A DNA stretch of 13,145 nt from Burkholderiales bacterium (GTDB lineage Bacteria; Pseudomonadota; Gammaproteobacteria; Burkholderiales; UBA11063). Position 1 is the first letter of the stretch. Every line of letters begins with the position of its first letter. The DNA lies in the NCBI GenBank assembly GCA_026461645.1, contig JAPJMP010000038.1, positions 1 through 13,145 on the forward strand, given 5' to 3'. The notes under the pieces were generated by a model, which saw only the letters and a program-made list of their open reading frames with translations, had not been told where the DNA came from and searched no databases. The translations under genes were made by a program, and so were the position numbers. Positions 1 to 7,606 of this stretch are shown here, piece by piece.

Positions 1-108
1 ATACTTTTTGCCATATTTAGCTCTTGATATACCTAACTCTTGGCGTAACTGAACATGTTTCAACCACTGAGCGTTATTGGAGTTATTATGTTTATCTTGG
101 CCGTGCAT
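1..108 (-). CDS. Partial CDS, N-terminal 36 residues of an unrecognised protein
   Basis: An open frame runs from an ATG at 108-106 off the left edge of the window, so only the first 36 codons are visible. The peptide begins MHGQDKHNNSNNAQW, is polar and rich in Asn, Lys and Gln, and shows no signal peptide or recognisable domain. The start is supported by a GAGG Shine-Dalgarno (120-117) with an 8-nt spacer. A TATAAT hexamer on the same strand (170-165) could be its -10 box, but I see no matching -35, and such hexamers are common by chance at this base composition. The short length leaves real uncertainty about whether it is coding. I do not recognise the protein. Confidence 0.45.
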   Translation of the reverse strand, partial: MHGQDKHNNSNNAQWLKHVQLRQELGISRAKYGKKY

Positions 109-142
109 ATTGTCATCCTCTTTAAAATTATTAATGACAATA
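108..142 (-). promoter_or_regulatory. Inverted repeat enclosing the ribosome binding site of the left-edge gene
   Basis: TATTGTCAT-like arms at 108-116 and 134-142 form a 9-bp perfect inverted repeat with a 17-nt loop. In the minus-strand transcript the GAGG Shine-Dalgarno lies in the loop and the first base of the ATG closes the stem. It could be a protein-binding palindrome or a 5'-UTR hairpin affecting translation. The function is inferred, and an AT-rich 9-bp repeat can arise by chance. Confidence 0.3.
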
Positions 143-179
143 GTTTACAACTAATAGAGGAGAAATTATAAGATGGGGT

Positions 180-562
180 TTATGGAGCGCTTACTAAATT
201 AATCATATTATTATTGATAATATCAGTATCCTTAACTGTATGTACGTATACTTTCAAATCATCCTCGATTATTCCCCAATGGCTATTAATATAATGCTTA
301 CAATTAGTGGCGGAAAACGGAGCATAGTATATAGCCTGAGGATCTAAACGACTTTTAGCACTACAAAAAAGAGCATATTGACCTTCTCTAAACGATGCTG
401 GCAAATCTCTACTCAAAGGTAAAAAGCCTGAATCACCATCCATCTCAACAACCCTAGTATTCTTGGCAAACTCACCAATTCTATTATACACCATAAAATG
501 GCAAACTACATTCGCCTGCATTAATGTTGCTGCTAGTATTGGCAATAAAAGATTTTTTTCAT
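180..562 (-). CDS. Small exported protein of unknown function, start region apparently frameshifted
   Basis: The main frame reads from about 545 down to a TAA at 182-180 and gives roughly 105 mature residues. It contains three cysteines and no domain I recognise. The frame has no in-frame ATG or GTG near its start, only a TTG at 545 without a Shine-Dalgarno. In contrast an ATG at 562-560 has a good GGAG (571-568, 5-nt spacer) but is out of frame: it is followed by seven A and reads MKKIFYCQY before a TAG at 535. With one more A (eight) the ATG would join the main frame and give MKKNLLLPILAATLMQA, a convincing Sec signal peptide cleaved after QA, for a 127-residue product. So the gene is either a fresh pseudogene, a slippage-expressed gene or a sequencing indel. 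Function unknown; probably periplasmic or secreted. Confidence 0.6.
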
Positions 563-704
563 GACTACTCCAAAAATATTTATTCTTCTATTGTATTGTT
601 ACATTTGCATACTTATTTATTACTTAGAAATTTTTTTTAATATTTATGGCTAACCACAAATATTTGTATAAAATATGTTACAATTATTAAACAAGGAGAA
701 TCAG
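563..704. promoter_or_regulatory. Divergent intergenic region between the exported-protein gene and the folate operon
   Basis: This 142-nt gap separates divergent genes and must hold both promoters. For the plus-strand operon the best -10 is TATAAA at 667-672, preceded by TTTG and lying downstream of an A/T-rich tract (627-646); the -35 at the expected distance (TTATGG, 644-649) is poor. For the minus-strand gene TACAAT at 595-590 lies 28 nt before the ATG, without a clear -35. The region is so AT-rich that these matches are weak evidence. I see no riboswitch-like structure. Confidence 0.3.
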
Positions 705-1556
705 ATGATAATTCAAGTTGATGGAATTCATGTTGATAGTATTATTGGTTGTTATGATTATGAAAGAAATAATCCCCAGCCAATACAAATAAATTTAAAA
801 GTTAAGTTGTATTCGCATAACTGGATTGAGCAAGATCTGCTAAACACCACCGTTAATTATGATGAATTAATTGATTATACTAAAAGCGTTGTAGTTAATA
901 CTAATTTTCATTTACTGGAGAGCTTAGCTCAACATATTACTCAAGAGTTATTAAATAAATTTTTATTAATTCATGAGGTTGAAATCTGGCTTAGTAAACC
1001 AGTAATTAATGGTATAAAAGCTGATGCAATAAAGATATATTTTAAACACTGTCGCCATTTTGAAGTCGCTCTAGCTCTTGGTTCCAATAGCGGTTTTTTA
1101 CCACAACAGCAACTAATTACTGCAATTGAAATGTTAGGCGAAGTGATGTCTAAGATTAAAATTGGCGGGTTTTATGAAACACTGCCTGTGGGCTACACCG
1201 AGCAAGATAATTTTATTAATACGGCAATTAGTGGTTACACTGATTTAAAACCGGAACAACTATTAAGTAAAATTAAATCAATTGAAAAACTAATGGGCAA
1301 AACGGAAATAATTATTAATGGTCCTAGAGTTATTGATATTGATTTAATTTTATTTTCTAATCTAACTTATGTTCATAATTTTTTAGCGGTACCACACAAA
1401 GAGGCGCATAATCGCGATTTTGTGTTAAAACCATTAGCCGATATTGTGCCTGATTGGGTTCATCCGGATTTAAACAAAACAATTAAACAATTACTTGATG
1501 AATTACCACAAAATAACAGTTCTATTTTAAAGAAAATTAACTATTATAAAGAATAG
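705..1556 (+). CDS. folK: Bifunctional dihydroneopterin aldolase / hydroxymethyldihydropterin pyrophosphokinase (FolB-FolK fusion)
   Basis: This 283-residue cytoplasmic enzyme catalyses two consecutive steps of folate synthesis: cleavage of dihydroneopterin to 6-hydroxymethyl-dihydropterin, and its pyrophosphorylation by ATP. Residues 1-117 are the aldolase domain, with YERN (Glu20), VNY (Tyr52), LLESLA (Glu72) and the LSKP catalytic lysine (Lys98). Residues about 119-275 are the kinase domain, with ALGSN (124-128), the PVG segment (161-163), GPRVIDIDLILF carrying the two magnesium-binding aspartates (Asp211, Asp213), and VPHKEAHNRDFVLKPL (229-244). I chose ATG 705 over an in-frame ATG at 675 because AAGGAG at 693-698 sits 6 nt before it and the aldolase fold begins there. 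It is the first gene of the run and lies 9 nt before folP, which uses its product. Both active sites look intact. Confidence 0.93.
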   Translation: MIIQVDGIHVDSIIGCYDYERNNPQPIQINLKVKLYSHNWIEQDLLNTTVNYDELIDYTKSVVVNTNFHLLESLAQHITQELLNKFLLIHEVEIWLSKPVINGIKADAIKIYFKHCRHFEVALALGSNSGFLPQQQLITAIEMLGEVMSKIKIGGFYETLPVGYTEQDNFINTAISGYTDLKPEQLLSKIKSIEKLMGKTEIIINGPRVIDIDLILFSNLTYVHNFLAVPHKEAHNRDFVLKPLADIVPDWVHPDLNKTIKQLLDELPQNNSSILKKINYYKE

Positions 1557-1565
1557 CATTAAATC

Positions 1566-2690
1566 ATGAATTACTTTTTGCTCAAATTTACCCATAAGTC
1601 AGAGATACGAGCAATTATAAAAAAATTAGCCGAGGTTAAATATTCATCAATTTTTACCGCTAATAATAACAATTATATTGTAATTGCAAGCGTAATTTCT
1701 TTGGATATGCATACGCATTTAGTAATTAAACCTAACAATTTATCGACAAATGAATTGCAAATATTTAATTGGGCTAAAGCGCAAATTGAAGATAGTATTG
1801 AATATCTGAAATATGAAACTAATTCTAGTTTAGTTAAATCAGGACGTGGCTTAATGCATGAGGGGCAAGCAATTATTCGCACTTTTGCGAGCTTAACTGA
1901 GGTTTTTGCTATTTTAAATTATACTCACAACTCTTTTTCAGATGGTGGAAAATATAATACTCCAAATAAGGCACGACAGAGAATTATCGAATTAGTAACT
2001 AGTGGTAGTGAAATTATTGATATTGGAGTTGAGTCAACTGGATATCAAGCGATTGCTCTTGATGCAGCAACTGAAATTAAATTATTAGAATCAGTTTTAG
2101 CCGTTGCCTATGAATTAAAGCAAGATTATAATTTTAAAATAAGTATTGATACCTATCATCAACAAACTATTCAATGGCTATTGGATCAAGATATTAATTT
2201 TATCAATGACACATCAGGCAAAATTCCAACTGCATTGGTGCAACAAATTACTCAAGCAGATAAATTATATGTAATGATGCACTCCCTAGTTATTCCAGCA
2301 TCGCGAAATAACTTAATTAATCTTGAAGTTAATCCTGTTACATTTATCTTAAATTATTTAGAAGCAAAAGTGGTACAATTTAGTAAGAATAATATCGATT
2401 TAGCTAAAATTATTTTTGATCCAGGTATTGGTTTTGGCAATAATCCGGCTCAAGCCTGGTACATAATGCGTCATATTCATCAATTTAAACAATTTGGATT
2501 AGAGATTTTGCTTGGACACTCAAGAAAATCTTTTCTTAACCATGTTTTAGATTGTGACATTTTAACCAAAGATATGGCGAGTTCTTTAATTGCACTACTA
2601 ATTAATCTAAAGGTCGATTATTTTCGTTTGCATGATTTAAGTTATTTAAATCAAATGTACGCCATTAGTAATAAATTAAATAATTGTTAG
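1566..2690 (+). CDS. folP: Dihydropteroate synthase with an N-terminal extension
   Basis: This enzyme condenses hydroxymethyl-dihydropterin pyrophosphate with p-aminobenzoate to give dihydropteroate, and is the sulfonamide target. The catalytic barrel occupies residues of about 112-374: ILNYTHNSFSDGG, IDIGVESTGY, SIDTYHQQ, INDTSG, MMHS, IIFDPGIGFG, LGHSRKSF and the terminal RLHDL. The Asn, Asp, Lys and Arg-x-His residues expected for pterin and phosphate binding are present. Two motifs deviate: TPDS in loop 1 reads THNS, and STRP in loop 2 reads STGY, losing the usual arginine. The first ~110 residues do not resemble anything I recognise; most bacterial FolP proteins are about 270-285 residues, against 374 here. 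The ATG lies 9 nt after the folB-folK stop without a clear Shine-Dalgarno, suggesting translational coupling. Confidence 0.9.
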   Translation: MNYFLLKFTHKSEIRAIIKKLAEVKYSSIFTANNNNYIVIASVISLDMHTHLVIKPNNLSTNELQIFNWAKAQIEDSIEYLKYETNSSLVKSGRGLMHEGQAIIRTFASLTEVFAILNYTHNSFSDGGKYNTPNKARQRIIELVTSGSEIIDIGVESTGYQAIALDAATEIKLLESVLAVAYELKQDYNFKISIDTYHQQTIQWLLDQDINFINDTSGKIPTALVQQITQADKLYVMMHSLVIPASRNNLINLEVNPVTFILNYLEAKVVQFSKNNIDLAKIIFDPGIGFGNNPAQAWYIMRHIHQFKQFGLEILLGHSRKSFLNHVLDCDILTKDMASSLIALLINLKVDYFRLHDLSYLNQMYAISNKLNNC

Positions 2691-2699
2691 GAGTATCGT

Positions 2700-3245
2700 G
2701 TGAATTTTACCCAAAGTGATATTGATTACATAAAGAACTCAATTCGAAATATTCCTGATTGGCCAATACCAGGAGTTAATTTTAGAGATGTTACTACTTT
2801 ATTGCAAGATCCAATTGCCTTTAATAAAACCATTCAAATTTTTGTAAACCGTTATAAAAATGAAAAAATTGATGCGGTAGTCGGTATTGATGCCCGTGGC
2901 TTTATATTTGCGCCAATAGTAGCATATATGTTAAATGTAGCTTTTATTCCAATTCGCAAAAAAGGTAAATTACCTTACAAAACTATTTGTGAAACTTATG
3001 CTTTAGAATATGGCGAAAGCACAATTGAAATTCATATAGATGCAATTAAAAAAAGTGATAATGTATTAATTATTGATGATTTAATTGCTACAGGTGGCAC
3101 CTTGCTCGCTGCTTGTAATTTAGTTACTAAATTAGGTGGCAATATAAAAGAGTGCGCAGTTATTAGTGATTTATTATATCTTGGCGGAAGTAAAAAAATT
3201 AAAGATAGTGGTTTTGCGATATTTTCTCTCTTGGAGTATAATTAG
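2700..3245 (+). CDS. apt: Adenine phosphoribosyltransferase
   Basis: This purine-salvage enzyme makes AMP from adenine and phosphoribosyl pyrophosphate. The 181-residue protein is collinear with the enterobacterial enzyme: PGVNFRDVT (24-32) near the N-terminus, GIDARGFIF (62-70), RKKGKLP (86-92), ETYALEYG (98-105) and the PRPP-binding signature LIIDDLIATGGT (123-134). Length is typical and all motifs are intact. The start is a GTG at 2700, supported by AGGAG at 2689-2693 with a 6-nt spacer; this Shine-Dalgarno overlaps the folP stop codon, so the two genes are probably co-translated. The stop is one base before the hemB ATG. It fits in the operon as a neighbouring nucleotide-metabolism gene rather than as part of folate synthesis. 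Confidence 0.96.
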   Translation: MNFTQSDIDYIKNSIRNIPDWPIPGVNFRDVTTLLQDPIAFNKTIQIFVNRYKNEKIDAVVGIDARGFIFAPIVAYMLNVAFIPIRKKGKLPYKTICETYALEYGESTIEIHIDAIKKSDNVLIIDDLIATGGTLLAACNLVTKLGGNIKECAVISDLLYLGGSKKIKDSGFAIFSLLEYN

Positions 3246-3246
3246 C

Positions 3247-4272
3247 ATGTATGCTGGATCATTTCCATTAACGCGTTTACGGCGCTGTCGTAAAAATCAA
3301 TTTACTCAAGCTTTAGTTCAAGAAAATTCGCTCCAAGTCACGGATTTGGTCTATCCAGTATTTGTGAGCGAAGGGACCCAACTTATCCGGCCAATAGCAA
3401 CTATGCCTGGACAAAATTGTTATAGCATTGATCAATTATTAAATGTTGCTGCGGAGTGTGTAAAATTAGGCATACCCGGAATTGCCCTATTCCCCAATAT
3501 TGAACTTGCAAAAAAAGACAAACTAGCTAGCGAAGCTTATAATCCACAAGGTTTAATTCCCCGCGCCATTACTGAACTCAAACAAAAGTTTCCTGATTTA
3601 GTTATCTTTACCGATGTTGCTTTAGACCCATATACGCTTAATGGTCATGATGGCATTACTGGTGATGCTAATTATGTGTTAAATGATATCACTTTGGAAA
3701 TTTTATCTAAACAGGCTCTATGCCATGCCGCAGCTGGCGCTGATTTTGTTTGTCCTTCAGATATGATGGATGGGCGTATTTTAAAAATTCGCCAACACTT
3801 GGAGGCAGCAGGATATGTCAATACAGGGATACTGGCCTACTCGGCCAAATATAACTCTAACTTTTACGGACCATTTCGTGAAGCGGTAGGCGCAAGTTGT
3901 AACGCTGAAAAAATTGACAAGTCATCTTATCAATTAAACCCTGCCGATGCTAATGTCGCAATGCATGAAACCTTTATTGATATTCAAGAAGGTGCTGATA
4001 TTGTAATGATTAAACCTGGTCTTCCCTATTTGGATATTTTATACCGGGTAAAACATGAATTTAAGAAACCAACTGCAGCCTATCATGTAAGTGGCGAATA
4101 TTTAATGTTAAAACACTGCGCTAGTTTTATTGACTACAATGCTGCAATAATAGAAATAATGTTATGTTTTAAAAGAGCTGGAGCTGATTTTATTTGGACT
4201 TATGCTGCACTTGATGTAGCGAAAATTTTAAATAAACACAATCATCTTGGAGAGCTACATGGTAAAAAGTAA
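3247..4272 (+). CDS. hemB: Delta-aminolevulinic acid dehydratase (porphobilinogen synthase)
   Basis: HemB condenses two 5-aminolevulinate molecules into porphobilinogen, the second step common to haem synthesis. The 341-residue product shows the Schiff-base lysines in AYSAKYNSNFYGPFREA (Lys201) and MIKPGLPYLD (Lys256), plus the substrate segments CPSDMMDGR (169-177) and YHVSGEY (279-285). The metal-site segment reads DVALDPYTLNGHDG (123-136), the aspartate-rich form known from Pseudomonas-type enzymes, rather than the cysteine-rich zinc form of Escherichia coli; this suggests magnesium dependence. An in-frame start at 3166 exists, but it lies deep inside apt and adds 27 residues foreign to the family, so ATG 3247 is preferred. 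GGAG at 3234-3237 inside the apt end is the likely ribosome site. The 3' end overlaps the next gene by 14 nt. Confidence 0.95.
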   Translation: MYAGSFPLTRLRRCRKNQFTQALVQENSLQVTDLVYPVFVSEGTQLIRPIATMPGQNCYSIDQLLNVAAECVKLGIPGIALFPNIELAKKDKLASEAYNPQGLIPRAITELKQKFPDLVIFTDVALDPYTLNGHDGITGDANYVLNDITLEILSKQALCHAAAGADFVCPSDMMDGRILKIRQHLEAAGYVNTGILAYSAKYNSNFYGPFREAVGASCNAEKIDKSSYQLNPADANVAMHETFIDIQEGADIVMIKPGLPYLDILYRVKHEFKKPTAAYHVSGEYLMLKHCASFIDYNAAIIEIMLCFKRAGADFIWTYAALDVAKILNKHNHLGELHGKK

Positions 4273-7200
4273 ATTCACTAAAGATTTAGCGTTAAAAAAA
4301 ACGACGAAAAATCATAATTCTTCTTATTTTGATAATGACCATTGCCAGAAATATACTGTCAGTGAATTAAAAAAAGATATTGCCAGTATTAAATCTTTAA
4401 TTAAGAATCAGCATACAATCTTATATTTTGTGCCACAACATGCTGATAAACATTTAATACAAATTAAATTATTTAAAAAAAATAAAGCTATTTCGCTATC
4501 AACAATATTACCTATTATTGAAAATTTTGGCTTTAGTGTAATTGAAGAAAAGCGCCAACATATTATTATTGATGAAAATAATTTTATAAGTTTAAGTGAT
4601 TTTCAGGTGCGAATTGCGCACGAAGCACAGCATAATAGTGTCAAATTACTGAAAAATGTTGAAAGCGCAATGCTTGATGTATTCTTGGGGAATTTAGCTA
4701 ATGATACTTTAAATAAATTAATTCTTTTGGCTGGAATTGAAAGTAAATATATTATATTGCTCAAAGCAATTACACAATATTTATTACAAACTAATTTACC
4801 CTTCTCTAATAATTACATTGCAGATGTATTATGTACCTATAGTCACATTATTGGCGATCTGATTTTATTCTGGAAAAATAAATTTGATCCACAATTAAAT
4901 GCTAATAGTAATTTAGAAACTCTTATTGCTGAAATAAATGCGAAGATCAATAAAATTAATAGTTTAGATGATGACCGTATTTTAAATGCTATTCTTAATT
5001 TAATCAAAGCAATTATTCGCACAAATTTTTACCAGACTGTGGCTAATAAACAAAAAAAATATTTATCCTTTAAAATTGAATCAACTAAATTAGATTATTT
5101 ACCCAAACCAGTACCATTGTATGATGTTTTTGTTTATTCTCATCAATTTGAGGCCATTCATTTACGTTTTGATAAGATTGCACGTGGTGGCTTTAGATGG
5201 TCCAATCGTAAAGAGGATTACCGAACTGAAATTTTAGGTTTGGTAAAAGCACAGTCGGTTAAAAATTCAATTATTGTTCCTACCGGTGCTAAAGGTGGCT
5301 TTATTTGTAAGAATCTGCAGGGAATAAAAAACAAACAACAGTTACAACTTGAGGTTATAGATTGCTATAAACAGTTTATTAGTGGTTTATTAGATATTAC
5401 TGATAATATCATTAAAGGTAAAATCATACGTCCACCGCAAGTTGTTTGTTATGATGGCGTTGATCCATATTTAGTGGTGGCAGCAGATAAAGGCACGGCA
5501 ACATTTTCTGATTATGCGAATGAAGTTTCTTTGCAATACAATTTTTGGTTAGGCGATGCCTTTGCCTCCGGTGGATCTGCTGGATATGATCATAAAAAAA
5601 TGGCAATAACCGCAAGAGGGGCGTGGATATCAGCTAAAAGGCATTTTCGGCATCTGGGTATTGATATTCAAAAACAGGATTTTAGTGTCATTGGTATTGG
5701 TGATATGTCAGGCGATGTATTTGGTAATGGAATGCTCCTATCTAAACATATTTGTTTAAAAGCCGCATTTAATCATCAGCATATTTTTCTCGATCCTAAT
5801 CCTGATCCAGCCAAATCATTTGCCGAACGTAAACGTTTATTTAATTTACCAACCTCCAGTTGGGCTGATTATGATAGAAAAAAACTATCTAGCGGTGGAG
5901 CAATCTATGAACGTTCTTTGAAAGTTATTCACCCAACTATTGAAATTAAACAATGGTTAAGATTAACTAAAGATAAATATACGCCAAACGAATTAATCAA
6001 GATAATTTTACAGGCCAAGGCTGATTTATTATATAACGGCGGCATTGGTACCTACATTAAGGCCGAAAGTGAGTCACAAGACGCTGCCAAAGATAGAAGT
6101 AATGATGAAATTAGAATCAACGCTACACAAGTGAATGTGGCAGTTATTGTTGAGGGCGGCAATTTAGGCGTTACTCAACTTGGTCGAATTGAATTTGCTA
6201 AATTAGGTGGCTTAATTTTTACTGATGCAATTGATAATTCAGCTGGAGTTGATTGTTCCGATCATGAGGTAAATATTAAGATTCTATTAACTGATATTAT
6301 GCATAATAATAAAATGTCATTAAAATCAAGAAATGAACTATTAAATAAAATGACCGACAGTGTGGCTGCAAGTGTTTTGCACGATAATTATTTGCAAACA
6401 CAAATTTTAAAATATGCAGAAGCTAGATCTACCACTTTATTTGCCCAAAATATAACTTTCATGAAAAAACTAGAACAGCAAGGAGAGTTAGATCCAGTTG
6501 TTGAGTTCCTTCCCAATGAAAATGAAATTAATGAAAGATTAAAAATTGGTATGGGACTAACTGCTCCAGAGTTATCGGTATTATTAGCTTATGCTAAAAA
6601 AAGCTTGTATAGTGAAATCATTCAATCGTCTTTAGTTCATAATGATACCTATAATACTTTATTAATGAGTTATTTTCCTCAGGAATTACAGTCGCTTTAT
6701 GCAAAAAATATTTTACGCCACTATTTAAAAAAAGAAATTATTGCAACTCAGCTAGCAAATTTAGTGGTTAATCGTGTAGGTATAACTTTTGTTTTCCGTC
6801 TAAAAGACGAGTTTCGTTGCAGTATTGTCCATGTTATTAATACTTTTTGGTTAATTTATCAGTTAATTGATGCACCTAGCATCTTCACTGCAATTGAAGA
6901 CTTAGATGGTAAAGTCCCAGCTAATGTGCAGATTGAACTACTGATTGAATTAAAAAAAGCAATTGAAAGAAGTGTGCGCCGTGTAATGGCATCGCCTAAA
7001 GAATTTAATGATTTAGTTGCCGCAACTAATGATTTCAAACAAAATGTACTGTTACTAATAAATACTCTGCCTAATGTTTTAACTAATTTAAATTATCCCT
7101 ATATTGCTAAACGTGAAAATAAATATCTAAGTTCTAAAGTTCCTAAAAAATTAGCCCAAATTATCGCGCGAATTTCAGCATTATCGCAAATAATTTCTAT

Positions 7201-7585
7201 TGTTAAAATTGCTTATGATAATAATTTAGAACCGTTAGTGATTGCCGAAAATTATTTTTATTTAGGTCGCATCTTAAGAATGGATTGGCTGCGTAAAGAA
7301 ATTATTAAGTTACCTGAGGCTAATCGATGGCAATCTTTAGTTAGATCATCAATTATATCAGCTGGACAAGCGTTTTTTAATCAATTAGTTGATCAAGCAA
7401 TTAAATTGGCACCTAAAGATAAAGCTTTTATTCGCAAATGGATGGAGTTAGAACCAGGTAAAGTTAAATATATTAATGAAGTGATAGATGAAGTGCAAAA
7501 CTATGCTAAGATTGATTTAGCTATACTATACGCGACCGTTAATGAATTAGGTACAGTAGTTGCTGAGAATTATTGCTTAGTGTAG
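4259..7585 (+). CDS. gdhB: NAD-type glutamate dehydrogenase, short form lacking the usual N-terminal third
   Basis: The protein belongs to the large NAD-specific glutamate dehydrogenase family, which oxidises glutamate to 2-oxoglutarate and ammonia and feeds the TCA cycle. At 1108 residues it is far shorter than the ~1600-residue enzymes of Pseudomonas and relatives. It begins near the last regulatory ACT-like segment (about residues 67-104) and keeps everything after: ARGGFRWS (near 307), GAKGGF with the catalytic-type lysine (near 345), the run DKGTATFSDYAN, FWLGDAFASGGSAGYDHKK, GIGDMSGDVFGNG (near 478), EGGNLG (near 631), DNSAGVDCSDHEVNIK (near 660) and the long helical C-terminal region. 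ATG 4259 has GGAG at 4249-4252 with a 6-nt spacer, so the start is convincing; a TTG at 4247 has none. It overlaps hemB by 14 nt, implying coupling. The catalytic core looks intact. Confidence 0.9.
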   Translation: MVKSKFTKDLALKKTTKNHNSSYFDNDHCQKYTVSELKKDIASIKSLIKNQHTILYFVPQHADKHLIQIKLFKKNKAISLSTILPIIENFGFSVIEEKRQHIIIDENNFISLSDFQVRIAHEAQHNSVKLLKNVESAMLDVFLGNLANDTLNKLILLAGIESKYIILLKAITQYLLQTNLPFSNNYIADVLCTYSHIIGDLILFWKNKFDPQLNANSNLETLIAEINAKINKINSLDDDRILNAILNLIKAIIRTNFYQTVANKQKKYLSFKIESTKLDYLPKPVPLYDVFVYSHQFEAIHLRFDKIARGGFRWSNRKEDYRTEILGLVKAQSVKNSIIVPTGAKGGFICKNLQGIKNKQQLQLEVIDCYKQFISGLLDITDNIIKGKIIRPPQVVCYDGVDPYLVVAADKGTATFSDYANEVSLQYNFWLGDAFASGGSAGYDHKKMAITARGAWISAKRHFRHLGIDIQKQDFSVIGIGDMSGDVFGNGMLLSKHICLKAAFNHQHIFLDPNPDPAKSFAERKRLFNLPTSSWADYDRKKLSSGGAIYERSLKVIHPTIEIKQWLRLTKDKYTPNELIKIILQAKADLLYNGGIGTYIKAESESQDAAKDRSNDEIRINATQVNVAVIVEGGNLGVTQLGRIEFAKLGGLIFTDAIDNSAGVDCSDHEVNIKILLTDIMHNNKMSLKSRNELLNKMTDSVAASVLHDNYLQTQILKYAEARSTTLFAQNITFMKKLEQQGELDPVVEFLPNENEINERLKIGMGLTAPELSVLLAYAKKSLYSEIIQSSLVHNDTYNTLLMSYFPQELQSLYAKNILRHYLKKEIIATQLANLVVNRVGITFVFRLKDEFRCSIVHVINTFWLIYQLIDAPSIFTAIEDLDGKVPANVQIELLIELKKAIERSVRRVMASPKEFNDLVAATNDFKQNVLLLINTLPNVLTNLNYPYIAKRENKYLSSKVPKKLAQIIARISALSQIISIVKIAYDNNLEPLVIAENYFYLGRILRMDWLRKEIIKLPEANRWQSLVRSSIISAGQAFFNQLVDQAIKLAPKDKAFIRKWMELEPGKVKYINEVIDEVQNYAKIDLAILYATVNELGTVVAENYCLV

Positions 7586-7598
7586 CAACACTAAGCAA
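7573..7598. terminator. Shared hairpin terminator between convergent operons
   Basis: TTGCTTAGTGT (7573-7583) and its perfect complement (7588-7598) form an 11-bp stem with a 4-nt AGCA loop. It begins inside the last codons of the glutamate dehydrogenase gene, whose TAG is at 7583-7585, and lies 9 nt beyond the end of the convergent transglycosylase gene at 7607. Neither side has a strong U-tract (TATTATTAATT on plus, TAATTCTC on minus), so termination may be modest. The position between converging genes supports a bidirectional terminator. Confidence 0.6.
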
Positions 7599-7606
7599 AG
7601 CTATTA

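Noticed and set aside
173..202. Nine-codon plus-strand ORF (ATG at 173) after an AGAGGAG-like sequence
   Set aside because: Too short to support, overlaps the end of the exported-protein gene, and no similarity or structure backs it.
3166..3246. Longer HemB start inside apt, adding 27 residues
   Set aside because: The extra residues do not resemble HemB, would overlap apt by 80 nt, and ATG 3247 gives the normal family N-terminus.
4247..4258. TTG start for the glutamate dehydrogenase
   Set aside because: It lies on the Shine-Dalgarno of the ATG at 4259, which has ideal spacing.
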